Assembly: GCA_965240325.2 (NCBI GenBank) | Contig: OZ251223.1 | Location: 3,162,001-3,226,000, forward strand | Direction of reading: 5' to 3' | DNA: 64,000 nt | Source of the DNA: Rebecca billardiae RCC1528 | Lineage: Eukaryota > Haptophyta | Shown here: one piece after another, positions 1-9,711 of the stretch | Layout: each line of letters opens with the position of its first letter | How positions within the stretch are numbered: position 1 is the stretch's first letter | Translations under genes and position numbers: made by a program | The notes under the pieces: generated by a model | Told to the model about the DNA's origin: nothing | Database searches by the model: none | The model's input: the letters and a program-made list of their open reading frames with translations, nothing else

Positions 1-126
1 GTCGGAGTAAGATCCATGTCAATGACAAAGTGTCACGGTCTAACTCTAGCATGAGTGGGGCGGACGAGCGAGCAACAAGCCGAGTGACCTGAACATCCAT
101 ACACATATGTGTTCCTGGAATAAGCC

Positions 127-2064
127 TCAGGCTGTGCGAACCCCTGCCCCTGGCGGCCGAGCCAGGTGCGCCGCGAGCCGCAGCGCACACGCCCACGGCG
201 CATCGCAGCCAAACCACGCCGCCGTGCACGCGCGCACGCGCGGCGGCGCCCACACAAGCTGCAGCGTGAGCGACGCCGAGGCGAGCGTGCTCGCGACGCG
301 AAACGCCCGGCGGTAATGGCGCTCAGCGGGCAGCCGCTCGACAGCCGCGGCCGCGATCAGCGCCGCGTGGAAGAGCGACCACGCGAGCGCGAGCACGCGC
401 GGCTGCCACGAGTGGCTGAGCAGCAGCCGCCATGTGCTGCTCAGCACGACGCCCGCCATCAGCGCCTGGCCCAGCGACTGCGGGAAGCAGTACGCGGCGC
501 ACGCGCACGCCGCGCCAACGACGAGCGCCGGCAGCAGGCCGCACGTCAACAGCCTCTCCGCATACTCCACCAGCCCGGCGCCGTCGCCCGTCGCAAGCGC
601 CCACGCGAGCGCTGCCGACGACGGCGGCGCCAGGGTGACGCCCTCGCACTGCTCCGGCTGGAAGGCGCGCAGGCCGGGCACGGAGGCCCACACCGCCGCG
701 GGCTCGAGCGCACACGCGCTCCACGCCACGCCGACGAGTGCCAGACCCGCCCTCGCGCACGCCCAGAAGAACGCGCCCTCCTCGAGCGCGGCCTCCGAGC
801 GCTCGCGCTGCGCGCTCGACTCGCGCGCCGCCGTGTCGTGCGCCGCGCGCGCGCTCTCGACGCGCTGCCGGCGCAGCTCGCGCAAGGCGGCGACGAAGGA
901 CACGGCGAGCTGCTGCTGCTCGCGCGCGCGCGCGGCCTCCTGTGTCTTCGCCTCGCGCCGCGTCGCCTCCTGTGCCTCGAGCTTGCGCAGCCGCTGCGCC
1001 CACTGCTCGCGCCGCGCCGCCCAGATGGGCGTGGCCTGCGCGGCCGCGTCCTCTGCTGAGTAGCCGCTCTCGCGCAGCTCATCGCGGATGGCGGCGACCG
1101 CGCCGGTGAGCTGGCTGGCGTCGAGGCGCTCGCTGAGGTGCGCGGCCTCGGCGCGCGTCGCCTCGAGCGCGCGCTCGTGCTGCAGAGCGGCGCGCGCGTG
1201 GCCGTGCGCCTGCCGGTACGCGCCTTGCAGCTGGGTGGCAAGGCGGCGGGCCTCGTCCGCGCCCGCGCCCGCGTCCGCGCCCGCTGCACTGCTGGGGCTG
1301 CTCAGCCAGCTGCGGCCGTCCAGCACCGCGGCAGCGCTGCTGGCTCCGCCGCCGCAGGCACCTTCGGGCATATCTGAGACGCGGAGATCAGCGTGTGGCG
1401 CGTGAAGCCAGTCGCTGCAACCCGCGCTCGTCGACGAGCTGCTGCTGCATCCGCCGCCGGCGCCGCTCGCGACGAGCGCACGCGACGCTCCGGCCGTCGC
1501 CGACTCGGCGGTGCGGTGGCTGATGGCCGCTGCTCGTGGCGCCAGGCACGTGCACACGTCGTGCTCGACCGCGGCTAGCTGCTCATTCTCGAGCCGCTGC
1601 CGCTTCTCCTCAGCGCCGAGCGCCGCGTTCGCGCGGGCGAGGCGGTCTGAATCCCGCGCACCGTGCGCAGCACGAGCAGCGTCGAGCGCTGCGCAGCGCA
1701 CCGGGTCTGCCCGGCCCAGCGCGGCGCCGATCGCGTACAGCCGGTTCGCCTGCTCAGCTTGCAGACCTCTCCGCTGAGCCAGCTTTAGGAGCGCGACAGC
1801 GCGCCGGCGGCGCCACAGGCGCCCGGCGAACCACCAGCACACGATCACCGTGAGCGGCACGAGGGCGGCCGCTGATGGGGCCAGCGTTTGGCCGTCTGCA
1901 CGCGCGGGCTCAGCCGAGTGACGTGCGTCGCTGCCGATCGGCGAGAAGAGTCGTGCAGAGGTGCCACTTGCGAAGCAGCAGGCGGGCAGCGGCTCGCCCG
2001 GAATCCTCCCAGGCCGCGTCGGGTTGCACTTGGCTGAGGCCGTGCAGTCTTGCCCGCCCGCCAT
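127..2064 (-). CDS. Coiled-coil multi-pass membrane protein, function unknown
   Basis: A continuous 645-residue frame with the lean codon use of its neighbours. I do not recognise a family. From the N terminus there is a Cys-containing leader, one hydrophobic segment followed by an arginine cluster (around residues 68-90, ending WWFAGRLWRRRR), an Ala/Gln/Glu/Arg-rich region with heptad character (roughly 90-420, interrupted by a Ser/Gly-rich linker), and a C-terminal third with four or five hydrophobic segments that should span a membrane. This suggests a cytosolic coiled coil held by membrane segments on both sides. The first ATG (2064) is used because the frame is closed just upstream. The first 60 residues could be leader or UTR. 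Introns cannot be excluded because GC bias leaves many frames open. I infer that the gene is real from its composition and membrane pattern, not from homology. Confidence 0.5.
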   Translation of the reverse strand: MAGGQDCTASAKCNPTRPGRIPGEPLPACCFASGTSARLFSPIGSDARHSAEPARADGQTLAPSAAALVPLTVIVCWWFAGRLWRRRRAVALLKLAQRRGLQAEQANRLYAIGAALGRADPVRCAALDAARAAHGARDSDRLARANAALGAEEKRQRLENEQLAAVEHDVCTCLAPRAAAISHRTAESATAGASRALVASGAGGGCSSSSSTSAGCSDWLHAPHADLRVSDMPEGACGGGASSAAAVLDGRSWLSSPSSAAGADAGAGADEARRLATQLQGAYRQAHGHARAALQHERALEATRAEAAHLSERLDASQLTGAVAAIRDELRESGYSAEDAAAQATPIWAARREQWAQRLRKLEAQEATRREAKTQEAARAREQQQLAVSFVAALRELRRQRVESARAAHDTAARESSAQRERSEAALEEGAFFWACARAGLALVGVAWSACALEPAAVWASVPGLRAFQPEQCEGVTLAPPSSAALAWALATGDGAGLVEYAERLLTCGLLPALVVGAACACAAYCFPQSLGQALMAGVVLSSTWRLLLSHSWQPRVLALAWSLFHAALIAAAAVERLPAERHYRRAFRVASTLASASLTLQLVWAPPRVRACTAAWFGCDAPWACALRLAAHLARPPGAGVRTA

Positions 2065-2743
2065 GCTTAGCCGTCCAACTTTTCAAAATGACACTTCGTG
2101 GATTGTCCGGCTGGTGTGCCGCCGACCGGCGACCGCCGTGCGTGCGCGACAAGGGCCAAGGCGGATAATCACATGACGATTATGATGCATCACTCATCAG
2201 CTAGGACAGTAGGCTAGGTTGCCTTAATTAAGTCTAAGAACGAAACACTGGCGTCGCTGTCGTCAGACCGCCGGGCCCGGGACCGCGGGACGGCGCTGCC
2301 GGCGCCACACTGGACACAGGGGCCTCGCTCCGTCGTCTGTCGGGCTGGCAGTCTGAGTCTCATTCCGATCATCAAGCCTGTACGGCTACGGCCCGAAGCC
2401 TACTGCTACGGGGTCCGCGTATACGGCTCACGCACCGCGGGTACGGCGAGTGCGGTACGGACACTACGGTAGTCGGTACGAGGCCGAGCCGTGCGCCCCG
2501 GCGGCTCTAACTGGCTCTAAGCGGCTCACTGTCAGACTCTCCGGGTCAGCGTGGACGTGACCCGCCATTCCGCCGGTCATCACCTAGGCCTAGCGGCTAG
2601 CTGCACCTCATGTGTCACGGCTCACTTGACACTTGACACTTGTCAATGTCAATTGTCATCCCGTCGGATCCGCGCTCCAGAGTCCAGACTCGGCTCGGCC
2701 TCGGGACCGCTCGGGCGGCGCCGTGCCCGGGTGGCGTGGCGCG
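2065..2743. other. Intergenic region with short simple repeats
   Basis: No gene is supported here. It separates the start of one minus-strand gene from the end of the next. The pentamer TACGG recurs about eight times between 2381 and 2480, and CACTTGACA-type repeats lie at 2621-2660. Neither has an obvious function. Confidence 0.5.
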
Positions 2744-4892
2744 TCATGCTGCCAGCGCACCAGGTGCGACCTCGGCGCTGCTGATGGCGTCGGAGTCCAA
2801 GGACTCGTCGGTCGTCAGGCTGCTGACGGCGCTGAGGCCGCTGTCGCTCGTGCGCAGGACGCGCACAGTGACAAAGTCCGCCTGTGCCTCCAGGTCGTCC
2901 ACCTGGACGTCCACCTCGCTGTTTCGCACGGCGCTGTTGCGCTCATCGGGGCGCGCGCCGACTGCAGCCGGCGGCGCAGCGGGCGCCACCTCGATCGCGG
3001 GCATGATCCGGATTGTCGAAGCACTGCTCGCTGTCAGCCAGCTGCCACTCCTGGGGCTCTGGAGCCACTCGCATGCCGCCGCAACGTGCGCGCCCCTGAA
3101 GCTGCCCTCGCCGGACGGCCGTCGGCAGGGAGGCATCACGCCGAACGCGCTGCCTCCTGCGGGCGCGGGGAGGGTGAGGCTGGGTGTCTTGCTCTTCTGC
3201 GAGCTGGAGCGCCGAACCCTCCGACGCCACGACGAGTCGGAGACCAACTCCTGCGGCGCTGCACCGGCGCCCCGCAGGCTCGCTGGGCGCGAGAGGCACT
3301 CGAGCAACGTCTCACGCACCGCCTGATTAAAGCCCGCGATGCCGCCCGCGCCCGCCTCGATCACGGCGAGCAGGCGGTCGGTGTCGGCTTGCATCGTGCA
3401 CGTCGCCCGCTGCACGTCGTACTCCTCGATCCGCGCGCGCATCGCCCTGTACCGCAGCTGCGGCGCGAGCGCAGGCGAGTGCAGCAGCAGCACCTCGACG
3501 CCCGCGCGGTCCGCGCCCATCAGCATGAACATCGAGAGCTCGCTCGCGCACCACATGCGCTCGAGCGTGGTGTCGCCGAGCAGGAAGAGGAGCTTCGACG
3601 CGGTGGCCAGCCAGATGGGCAGGCACGCCAGCGCCTGCGAGATGTCCCGCTGCCCGCCGGCGGTCGTGGGCCCGGGCGCGATGCACGCGCGGTCGAGCCA
3701 GATCATCGGCTCGCGCCCCTCCTGCAGCACAAACAGCGCGCGCCACTCCTGCAGCGCGGCGAACTTGGCCGCGCCGTCGTCGCTCCACTGCGGGGGGGAA
3801 GCGCGCGGGGCGGCGCGTGGGGCGAGGGAGGGGCAACGCGGCCGTCAGCGGTCGAGCGCGCGCGCACGGGCCGGACCACAGCGCGCCGCCCACCAGCTCC
3901 AGCGCGCCGCGCCCGCGCCGCACCGAGTGCGAGACGAAGGCGTCCACATCGCCGTAGTTCCCAGGCTGCGAGCGCTCGTACAGCGTCGCGCTCGGAGTCG
4001 AGCTGCTCAGGTCGTCCACGCGCAGCTCGCTGATGGCGATGCAGCGGAGCGTGGAGCGAGCGAGCCGCTCCGCCTCGCCCGCCGAGAAGCGGCCGAGCAG
4101 GCTGCTGAGGCCGACCGCCGTGCGCTCCTCCCCCGTGCGCCTGCCCAGCCAAGCCTGCACTCGCCACTTGAGCCCCGGCAGGCGCATCATCGCGCCGATG
4201 ATGAGGCACTCGGCGACGAGGACCGCGCGCAGGGCGATCACTACGGCGCCGTTGTGCCCGATCTGCGTCTCGGGGCGGTACCACGCCACGAACGCGTACG
4301 AGCCGAGGTTGGCACCGGTGAACAGCAGGCTGTCGGAGGTGAACGTCCACAGACCGTCGTGCATCGCGCGCAGCGTGCGCCTGAGCGTGAGCGCGTGGCG
4401 CACGCTCTGTGCGACGAAGAAGAGCACCGCTGCAAGCGAGTGCAGGGCGACGAATTGGGAGTACCAGCACGGCACGGGCCTGCGCGACACGGAGACGCAC
4501 GCGAGGTCCGAGTCCGAGAGGAGCGGTGAGAGCACTCTCTCGACCATGGCCACGCGGAGAGCGGCGAGGACGAGGTACACGACGGCGGCACTGACGGCGA
4601 GGACGGGCACGAGGATTCGGTCCCTCGGCAGGGTGCCCAAGATGGCGCACACGGCGCCGGGCAGCACGCACACGTAGCCATACAGCTCGTTGAGGTATGC
4701 GATGCGCAGGCCCACACCGATCGAGACAAAGACTGCAGAGGCCAAAAAGGTGGGCGTGCGCACCCTTGCCTCGAATCGGCGGCCTGCCGCTTGCGCCGAC
4801 TCGAGGTGCTCGCGCACCGCGCGTATGCTCGCCTCCTCGCGCACGAGTTCGAGCGTCTGCGGTGTGCTCGCCATGTGACCCCCCACCAACAT
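2744..4892 (-). CDS. Membrane-anchored TIR-domain protein (two exons)
   Basis: Exon 1 is 4892-3924 and exon 2 is 3787-2744, joined in phase 0 across a 136-nt intron (donor GTGCGG, acceptor CCCCGCAG). The join restores the TIR box FVSHSWSDDGAAKFAALQEW exactly, which neither frame holds alone. The product is about 670 residues. Residues 1-45 look helical and charged. Five or six hydrophobic segments fill 47-237. The TIR domain runs from about 316 to 500 and includes the WCASE motif (402-406), whose glutamate is at the position used by NAD-cleaving TIR enzymes such as SARM1. A Ser/Pro-rich and then acidic tail follows. Membrane-tethered TIR proteins could signal by assembly or by NAD hydrolysis; which applies here is inference. 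A second in-frame ATG at 4874 is an alternative start. Confidence 0.8.
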
Positions 4893-5236
4893 GCGAGCGA
4901 GGCGCGTCGAGTGATTGCGCGGCGGGAAAGGCTGCGAGATGGCGAGATCGACGAAGAACTTACAAAAATACCGCCAGGGTATTTTATATTAACGACGTGG
5001 TATGCAACGGGCAGGCGTCAGAGTCAGCAAGCTGTAGCAGCAGATCGAGCAGCAGAGACAAACACCAGGATCAGCGCTCCTCGCCGTCGTCCCCCCCCTC
5101 ATAGTCGCCCATCACTCCTATATAAGCCTTTTCAGCCAATTGGTAATCACTTCTTGAACAGTAGTTTACGTTACGAGGACTGGCGCCGGATGAAATAATT
5201 AGGAGAGCTTCATCATATTCGGCATCGAGCGGCTGC
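4893..5236. other. Intergenic region upstream of the TIR gene
   Basis: This is an AT-richer stretch (around 4970-5000 and 5110-5200) between the TIR gene start and the fold-back element. It probably holds the TIR gene promoter, but I see no recognisable motif. Confidence 0.4.
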
Positions 5237-5241
5237 TGACC

Positions 5242-5905
5242 GAGGCCATTCCACCGAAATCAGCCGGCGGGTGGGGACCCCAGAAGCGCCTTCGGGTGGG
5301 GAGGTCCCCACCCGAGCGCGCACTCGGGTGGGGAGGGCGAGCTCCGCAGTGCGCGGCCGCCGGCGACGCGCACCGCGGTCGTCGCTCGAGTCTCCGCGGC
5401 GCGCGCGCGAGTCTGCGCGGCCCGCGCGCGCGTCCTACGGGCGCGCACGGCCAATCTGCCCTCGCGCGCCGCTGGCTGCGCGCCTCTCCGCCGCTCACGC
5501 CGCTCGCCAATGGCCCGCGACTGCGCGTCGGCACGTTTGTCTGCTGCGGCCGACCGCGAACGCGCACAGGCGGGCACAAGGAAGTCGGACGATGATTTGC
5601 TGTCGTGTTGTGCGCGGACCATGTGTATGCGCTCCGCCCAGCCGCGCGCGTCGGTCGCGCACGCCGACCAAGGCGAGCTCGAGCGCGCGCGCAAGCTGGC
5701 GCTCGCGCGTTTTGGACCCATGAAGGTGCCAGCGACTCGAGCGCGCCCAAGCGTCGGTAGAGCGCGCGGCGCGCTCGCGCGAGGAGCTGTGTGGTCGCAG
5801 ATCGCCCGCAGGCTTGCGCCCTGGGCGATCCGCGCCCTCGCATGCGCCAGCCGCGCGAGGCAGCGGCGCGTCGCACATGCCGGCCGCGCGAGCGCAGCGC
5901 GCGCC
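5242..5905 (+). repeat. Left inverted arm of the fold-back element
   Basis: This is the reverse complement of 7663-8326 with no net insertion or deletion. The outer 100 bp carries interleaved CGGGTGGGGA and TCCCCACCCG blocks that can pair within one arm. Confidence 0.9.
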
Positions 5906-7662
5906 TTGCTACCTGTAGCCTACTCGATGCCATTAGACAACGGTGCTAGTCAATCTGAGTCATAGGCTGAGACAAGGGGACAGCATGCTCGCGGGACCAA
6001 GAGCGTGTCAGACGCGGGCATTGTCACTTGAATATTGGCGCAGGTACGCTAGTTTCGGCAGTACAATGTACGCACGCGTCGCGGCCACACTTCGTTGCAT
6101 CGTGGCCGCCTGCGCTGTGGTCGACAGCGCCGTTCACAGCGAGCACATTGTCACACAGCGCCGCCTCAGACGCACGCCACGCCCGAATTGGCCACGTGCT
6201 GTGCCACTCACTCTGGCTGGTAAGCGCGCAAGAAGGCTGTGCGCGCAGAGTGTGTCCAGCTGCGCCGTGTTCCCGAGCACGGACCGCAGCAGCTGGGGGT
6301 TGGCGCAGGAGTCCGGACTGCGTGGCGCTGGCGCGGTGAATGCGCATCGGCGCGGCGATGGCGGTGCGTCAGGCACCGCCGATGGCTCCGCGGCGGCAAG
6401 TTCGTCCGGCATAGCCATCAGCTCTGTCAGAGACACTTCAGGCGCAACGACCGCACGCGCTCGTCAAGGCAACCGCATTGGCATCCAAGTCGTCCACGGC
6501 GGCAGCCTGGCACTGACTGGGACGACAAAGGCGCGGCGTCAGAGGCACTGAGTCGACACGACCGTGGCCGCCCGTGCCACCTCTTCGCCGCCGACACGCC
6601 GTCAACCGAAGATGAAGGGGCTGCTCGCGGCCGCCGAGGCCGCCGTTAGCCGGTCTGCCATCCTCTGCGTGCAGACTGCCACGAGGATGCGTGGGCTGCG
6701 GCCTGCGAGCACCGGCCGTCAGGCGGCCAGCCACCGCGGCGGCCGCGGGCCGATGCTGCTGATAAAAGCGCGGCGGCGCTGCGCGGCCCAGCGCAGCCCG
6801 TGTGACCTGAGCCTTGCGCGCCACCGCAGGCCGCGGCGGCGACAGGCCAAGTGGGCCGCGCGCGCGCGTCGCCGCGAGCCACCGCGGCCATCGGACTCGG
6901 TCTCATCCAGAGTCTCGCCGCAGTCAGCGGGCGGGCGCCGACGGGCCCGCCGACCGATCCCAGGGCAGGCGGCCGCGCGGCCGAGGCCGGTCCGCTGCGA
7001 CGGCATGCGCCGTGCAGCCCGCACCGAATGCGGTTCAATCACGACCACGACAGAAAGCTGCTCAGAGGCGTCGTACGTCAAGCCCCGTGCTCCATGCTGA
7101 GCCGACGTCACTGCGCCTGCCATACGTCAACGGCTGAGGGCCCTTGCCACTGAGTCCTCATCGCAGCATGAGTCGATCAATCAACACGCAGTCGTTGCCG
7201 CCTGGCGCCCAAGTTGCTCCTTGCCCACGCTCGCGTCTGCATCGATGCTGTGCAGAGCACTCCTTCGGGGCTATCGCTGGCGTTGATTCCGAACTGCGCA
7301 CGCAGCGACTCCATTCGAGATGAGTACGCGTGGCGCTGAACGCCCGAGTCAGTACCGGGCTGTACGCGTCCTCGTCATGACAGCCGGAGACGATGGTGGT
7401 GTCGTGTGGCGACTGGTTGCGCAACCCTCACCTGGCGACAGCAACGCAGCGCGGACTTGGGAGTCTGTCGTGACGATTCTGCAGATGTGCTATCCAAAGA
7501 CGAAGCACGTGCGAGGATCAGAAGAGGCTTAGGTGCGCCATCGCGCTGGTACACAACCTACCCGTTCAAGTGTACGCCCTGCGCGCCGTCCGCATCCTCG
7601 CGCAGGCTAGCACACAGCTGAGGCTCAGAGGCACACCAGCTGCGGCCGCTGCACGCAGGCTT

Positions 7663-8326
7663 GGCGCGCGCCGCGCTCGCGCGGCCGGCATGTGCGACGC
7701 GCCGCTGCCTCGCGCGGCTGGCGCATGCGAGGGCGCGGATCGCCCAGGGCGCAAGCCTGCGGGCGATCTGCGACCACACAGCTCCTCGCGCGAGCGCGCC
7801 GCGCGCTCTACCGACGCTTGGGCGCGCTCGAGTCGCTGGCACCTTCATGGGTCCAAAACGCGCGAGCGCCAGCTTGCGCGCGCGCTCGAGCTCGCCTTGG
7901 TCGGCGTGCGCGACCGACGCGCGCGGCTGGGCGGAGCGCATACACATGGTCCGCGCACAACACGACAGCAAATCATCGTCCGACTTCCTTGTGCCCGCCT
8001 GTGCGCGTTCGCGGTCGGCCGCAGCAGACAAACGTGCCGACGCGCAGTCGCGGGCCATTGGCGAGCGGCGTGAGCGGCGGAGAGGCGCGCAGCCAGCGGC
8101 GCGCGAGGGCAGATTGGCCGTGCGCGCCCGTAGGACGCGCGCGCGGGCCGCGCAGACTCGCGCGCGCGCCGCGGAGACTCGAGCGACGACCGCGGTGCGC
8201 GCCGCCGGCGGCCGCGCATTGCGGAGCTCGCCCTCCCCACCCGAGTGCGCGCTCGGGTGGGGACCTCCCCACCCGAAGGCGCTTCTGGGGTCCCCACCCG
8301 CCGGCTGATTTCGGTGGAATGGCCTC
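7663..8326 (-). repeat. Right inverted arm of the fold-back element
   Basis: Mirror copy of 5242-5905. The inner boundary is sharp: the match ends at GCGCGCGCC and the two sequences then diverge. The outer boundary abuts the TGACC duplication. Confidence 0.9.
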
Positions 8327-8447
8327 TGACCACCTGCCGCCGGTTGATGGCAATAATGATGATTAGTTGATTATCGAATGTTGTTGATCTCGCGCGGTTT
8401 TCTCGCCATAATCTCGGCGAGCTGCCCATCAAACCAGGTCGGGAATC

Positions 8448-8586
8448 AACAGCCCGCGCCCGTGCGCTCGGTTGGCAGCAGGGGTGTGTGCACGTGCTCC
8501 GCGGAACACGATACACTCAACAGCCCGCCCGTGCGCTCGGTTGGCAGCAGCCGGCGGGGGGGATGCACGTGCTCCGCGGAACACGA
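8448..8586. repeat. Two-copy tandem repeat of about 70 bp
   Basis: Units at 8448-8511 and 8518-8586 share CAACAGCCCG, GTGCGCTCGGTTGGCAGCAG and GCACGTGCTCCGCGGAACAC, with a variable G-rich middle. No coding role is evident. Confidence 0.75.
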
Positions 8587-8764
8587 CCGCCGTCCGGGCC
8601 GGCTGTACCGTACACGTCGCCCGCGGAACGCTTACGCTCACGGCCCGAAGTTCCACGCGCCCCGCGAATCCCGCTCTCACAGCTGCTCAGTCACGGCCGC
8701 GAGTTTACCTTGCTGTGCCCTCCACCCGCCCCAGGATCCTCCCAAAGCCGTCCTGTCCAGGAGG

Positions 8765-8794
8765 GCTCATGACCTTCCGTGGAAGGTCATGAGC
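8765..8794. repeat. 30-nt perfect hairpin palindrome
   Basis: The stem GCTCATGACCTTCC pairs with its exact reverse complement across a 2-nt centre (8779-8780). There is no T-run or coding context that explains it. Confidence 0.8.
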
Positions 8795-9482
8795 TCCCGC
8801 GGACTCACAGTGCGCGCAGGCCGCCGCCTCGAGGCGAGATGAGCACCAAGGCCCGTCACAGGGCTCGTACACGCGCGCTTGACTGCGGCGGCTGAGATCG
8901 CTGGAGGGGTGGCGCGTTGTGCTCATCCTCAGTGCACACACGTGAGTGACCTTCGGCGCGGCAGACATGTGCCGCTGCTTGGGCCCTCCTCCGCCTCGGC
9001 TAGCGCGGTCGACGCCTCGACTACAAGTACTGCAACGGTCGCCAAAGCCAAGCGTTGCCTACTGAGTCCGCTTCTGCCCGTGGCACGCGCTTGAATGGCG
9101 CCTTGAGCGCGCGCGCATTGGAAACATATACACTGGCCCTCTCTCCAGATAGCGCGCGCCTCAGGGCTCCTGCAGCACATTCTGTGCGATGACGCAGTGC
9201 AGCGTAGCTAGGCGCCTGCCAGCCTGTTGTCGAAACGCACCAACTTGGCCAGTGAGCATGGGTGCAGACGACGTCGGGAAGCCGAGACATGAGCGCCGGA
9301 AGGGGTTACGAGGTACTACCAGACCAGCCAACCTGGCGCACCGTCGCACAGCCCTCGCCTACGCGCACCGGACGCACGACCCGAGCGAAGCTGCCCGCGC
9401 GGCGGACGGCCATTTCATTTCAAATGTTTTCGCGGAGTCAGTGGGCGGGCCCCCGACGGAGCTTGACGTACTGGGGCTGGGA

Positions 9483-9522
9483 CAGGTGGATGAACATCGG
9501 GCGCCCGATGTTCATCCACCTG
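9483..9522. repeat. 40-bp perfect palindrome without spacer
   Basis: The half-site CAGGTGGATGAACATCGGGC (9483-9502) is followed directly by its exact reverse complement (9503-9522). The flanking bases do not pair, so the symmetry has sharp ends. It lies 190 bp upstream of the CRAL-TRIO start codon. Confidence 0.9.
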
Positions 9523-9579
9523 CGAGTGCGGGTGTACGCCAGAGGACTGCCCAGCCGCCGCCATCATTTTCCGGAAGGA

Positions 9580-9621
9580 TACAGTTTACCCCCATACTAA
9601 GAATAAGAGACGCACACACAG
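9580..9621 (+). promoter_or_regulatory. Shared upstream element, copy 1 (before the CRAL-TRIO gene)
   Basis: It reads ACAGTTTAC, then about 7 nt, then ACTAAGAATAAGAGACGC and ACACA. The same blocks, in the same orientation relative to the downstream gene, occur at 29111-29150 (minus) and 36889-36936 (plus). The start codon of the next gene is 116 bp downstream of the ACTAAG. A promoter or 5' transcribed element is inferred. Confidence 0.5.
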
Positions 9622-9711
9622 TGCAACGAAGGAGTCCGGGCGCCGCCCTGCGCAAGTGAATACCAGTTCGCCGACAGCCGACGACAGCGTGGCTCACGAC
9701 TCAGCGCCGCC

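Larger units (their letters stand above)
5237..8331. mobile_element. Fold-back type DNA element with 664-bp terminal inverted repeats
   Basis: The sequence 5242-5905 reappears as its reverse complement at 7663-8326. Both arms are exactly 664 bp and differ at only scattered single bases. The pair is flanked by the direct repeat TGACC at 5237-5241 and 8327-8331, as expected of a 5-bp target-site duplication. The arms begin GAGGCCATTCCACCGAAATC and contain smaller GC-rich palindromes (around 5288-5345). The 1,757-bp centre (5906-7662) has no recognisable transposase; the open frames in the arms and centre look like GC-bias artefacts. Long-arm, non-autonomous elements of this shape are known as fold-back elements. 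The superfamily cannot be assigned from a 5-bp duplication alone. Confidence 0.85.
8332..9595. other. Intergenic repeat-bearing region
   Basis: Between the fold-back element and the CRAL-TRIO gene I see no supported gene. It holds the 70-bp tandem repeat, the 30-nt hairpin and the 40-bp palindrome, which are listed separately. Confidence 0.45.

Noticed and set aside
5943-7153. Frames in the centre of the fold-back element as a transposase
   Set aside because: None shows DDE/D spacing, a zinc-finger or an HTH pattern, and they overlap in several phases without codon bias.
7692-8366. Long frames (200-225 codons) in both arms of the fold-back element
   Set aside because: They occur in several frames and both strands of the same GC-rich arm and are Arg/Ala-rich without motifs. 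The duplication, not selection, explains their similarity.
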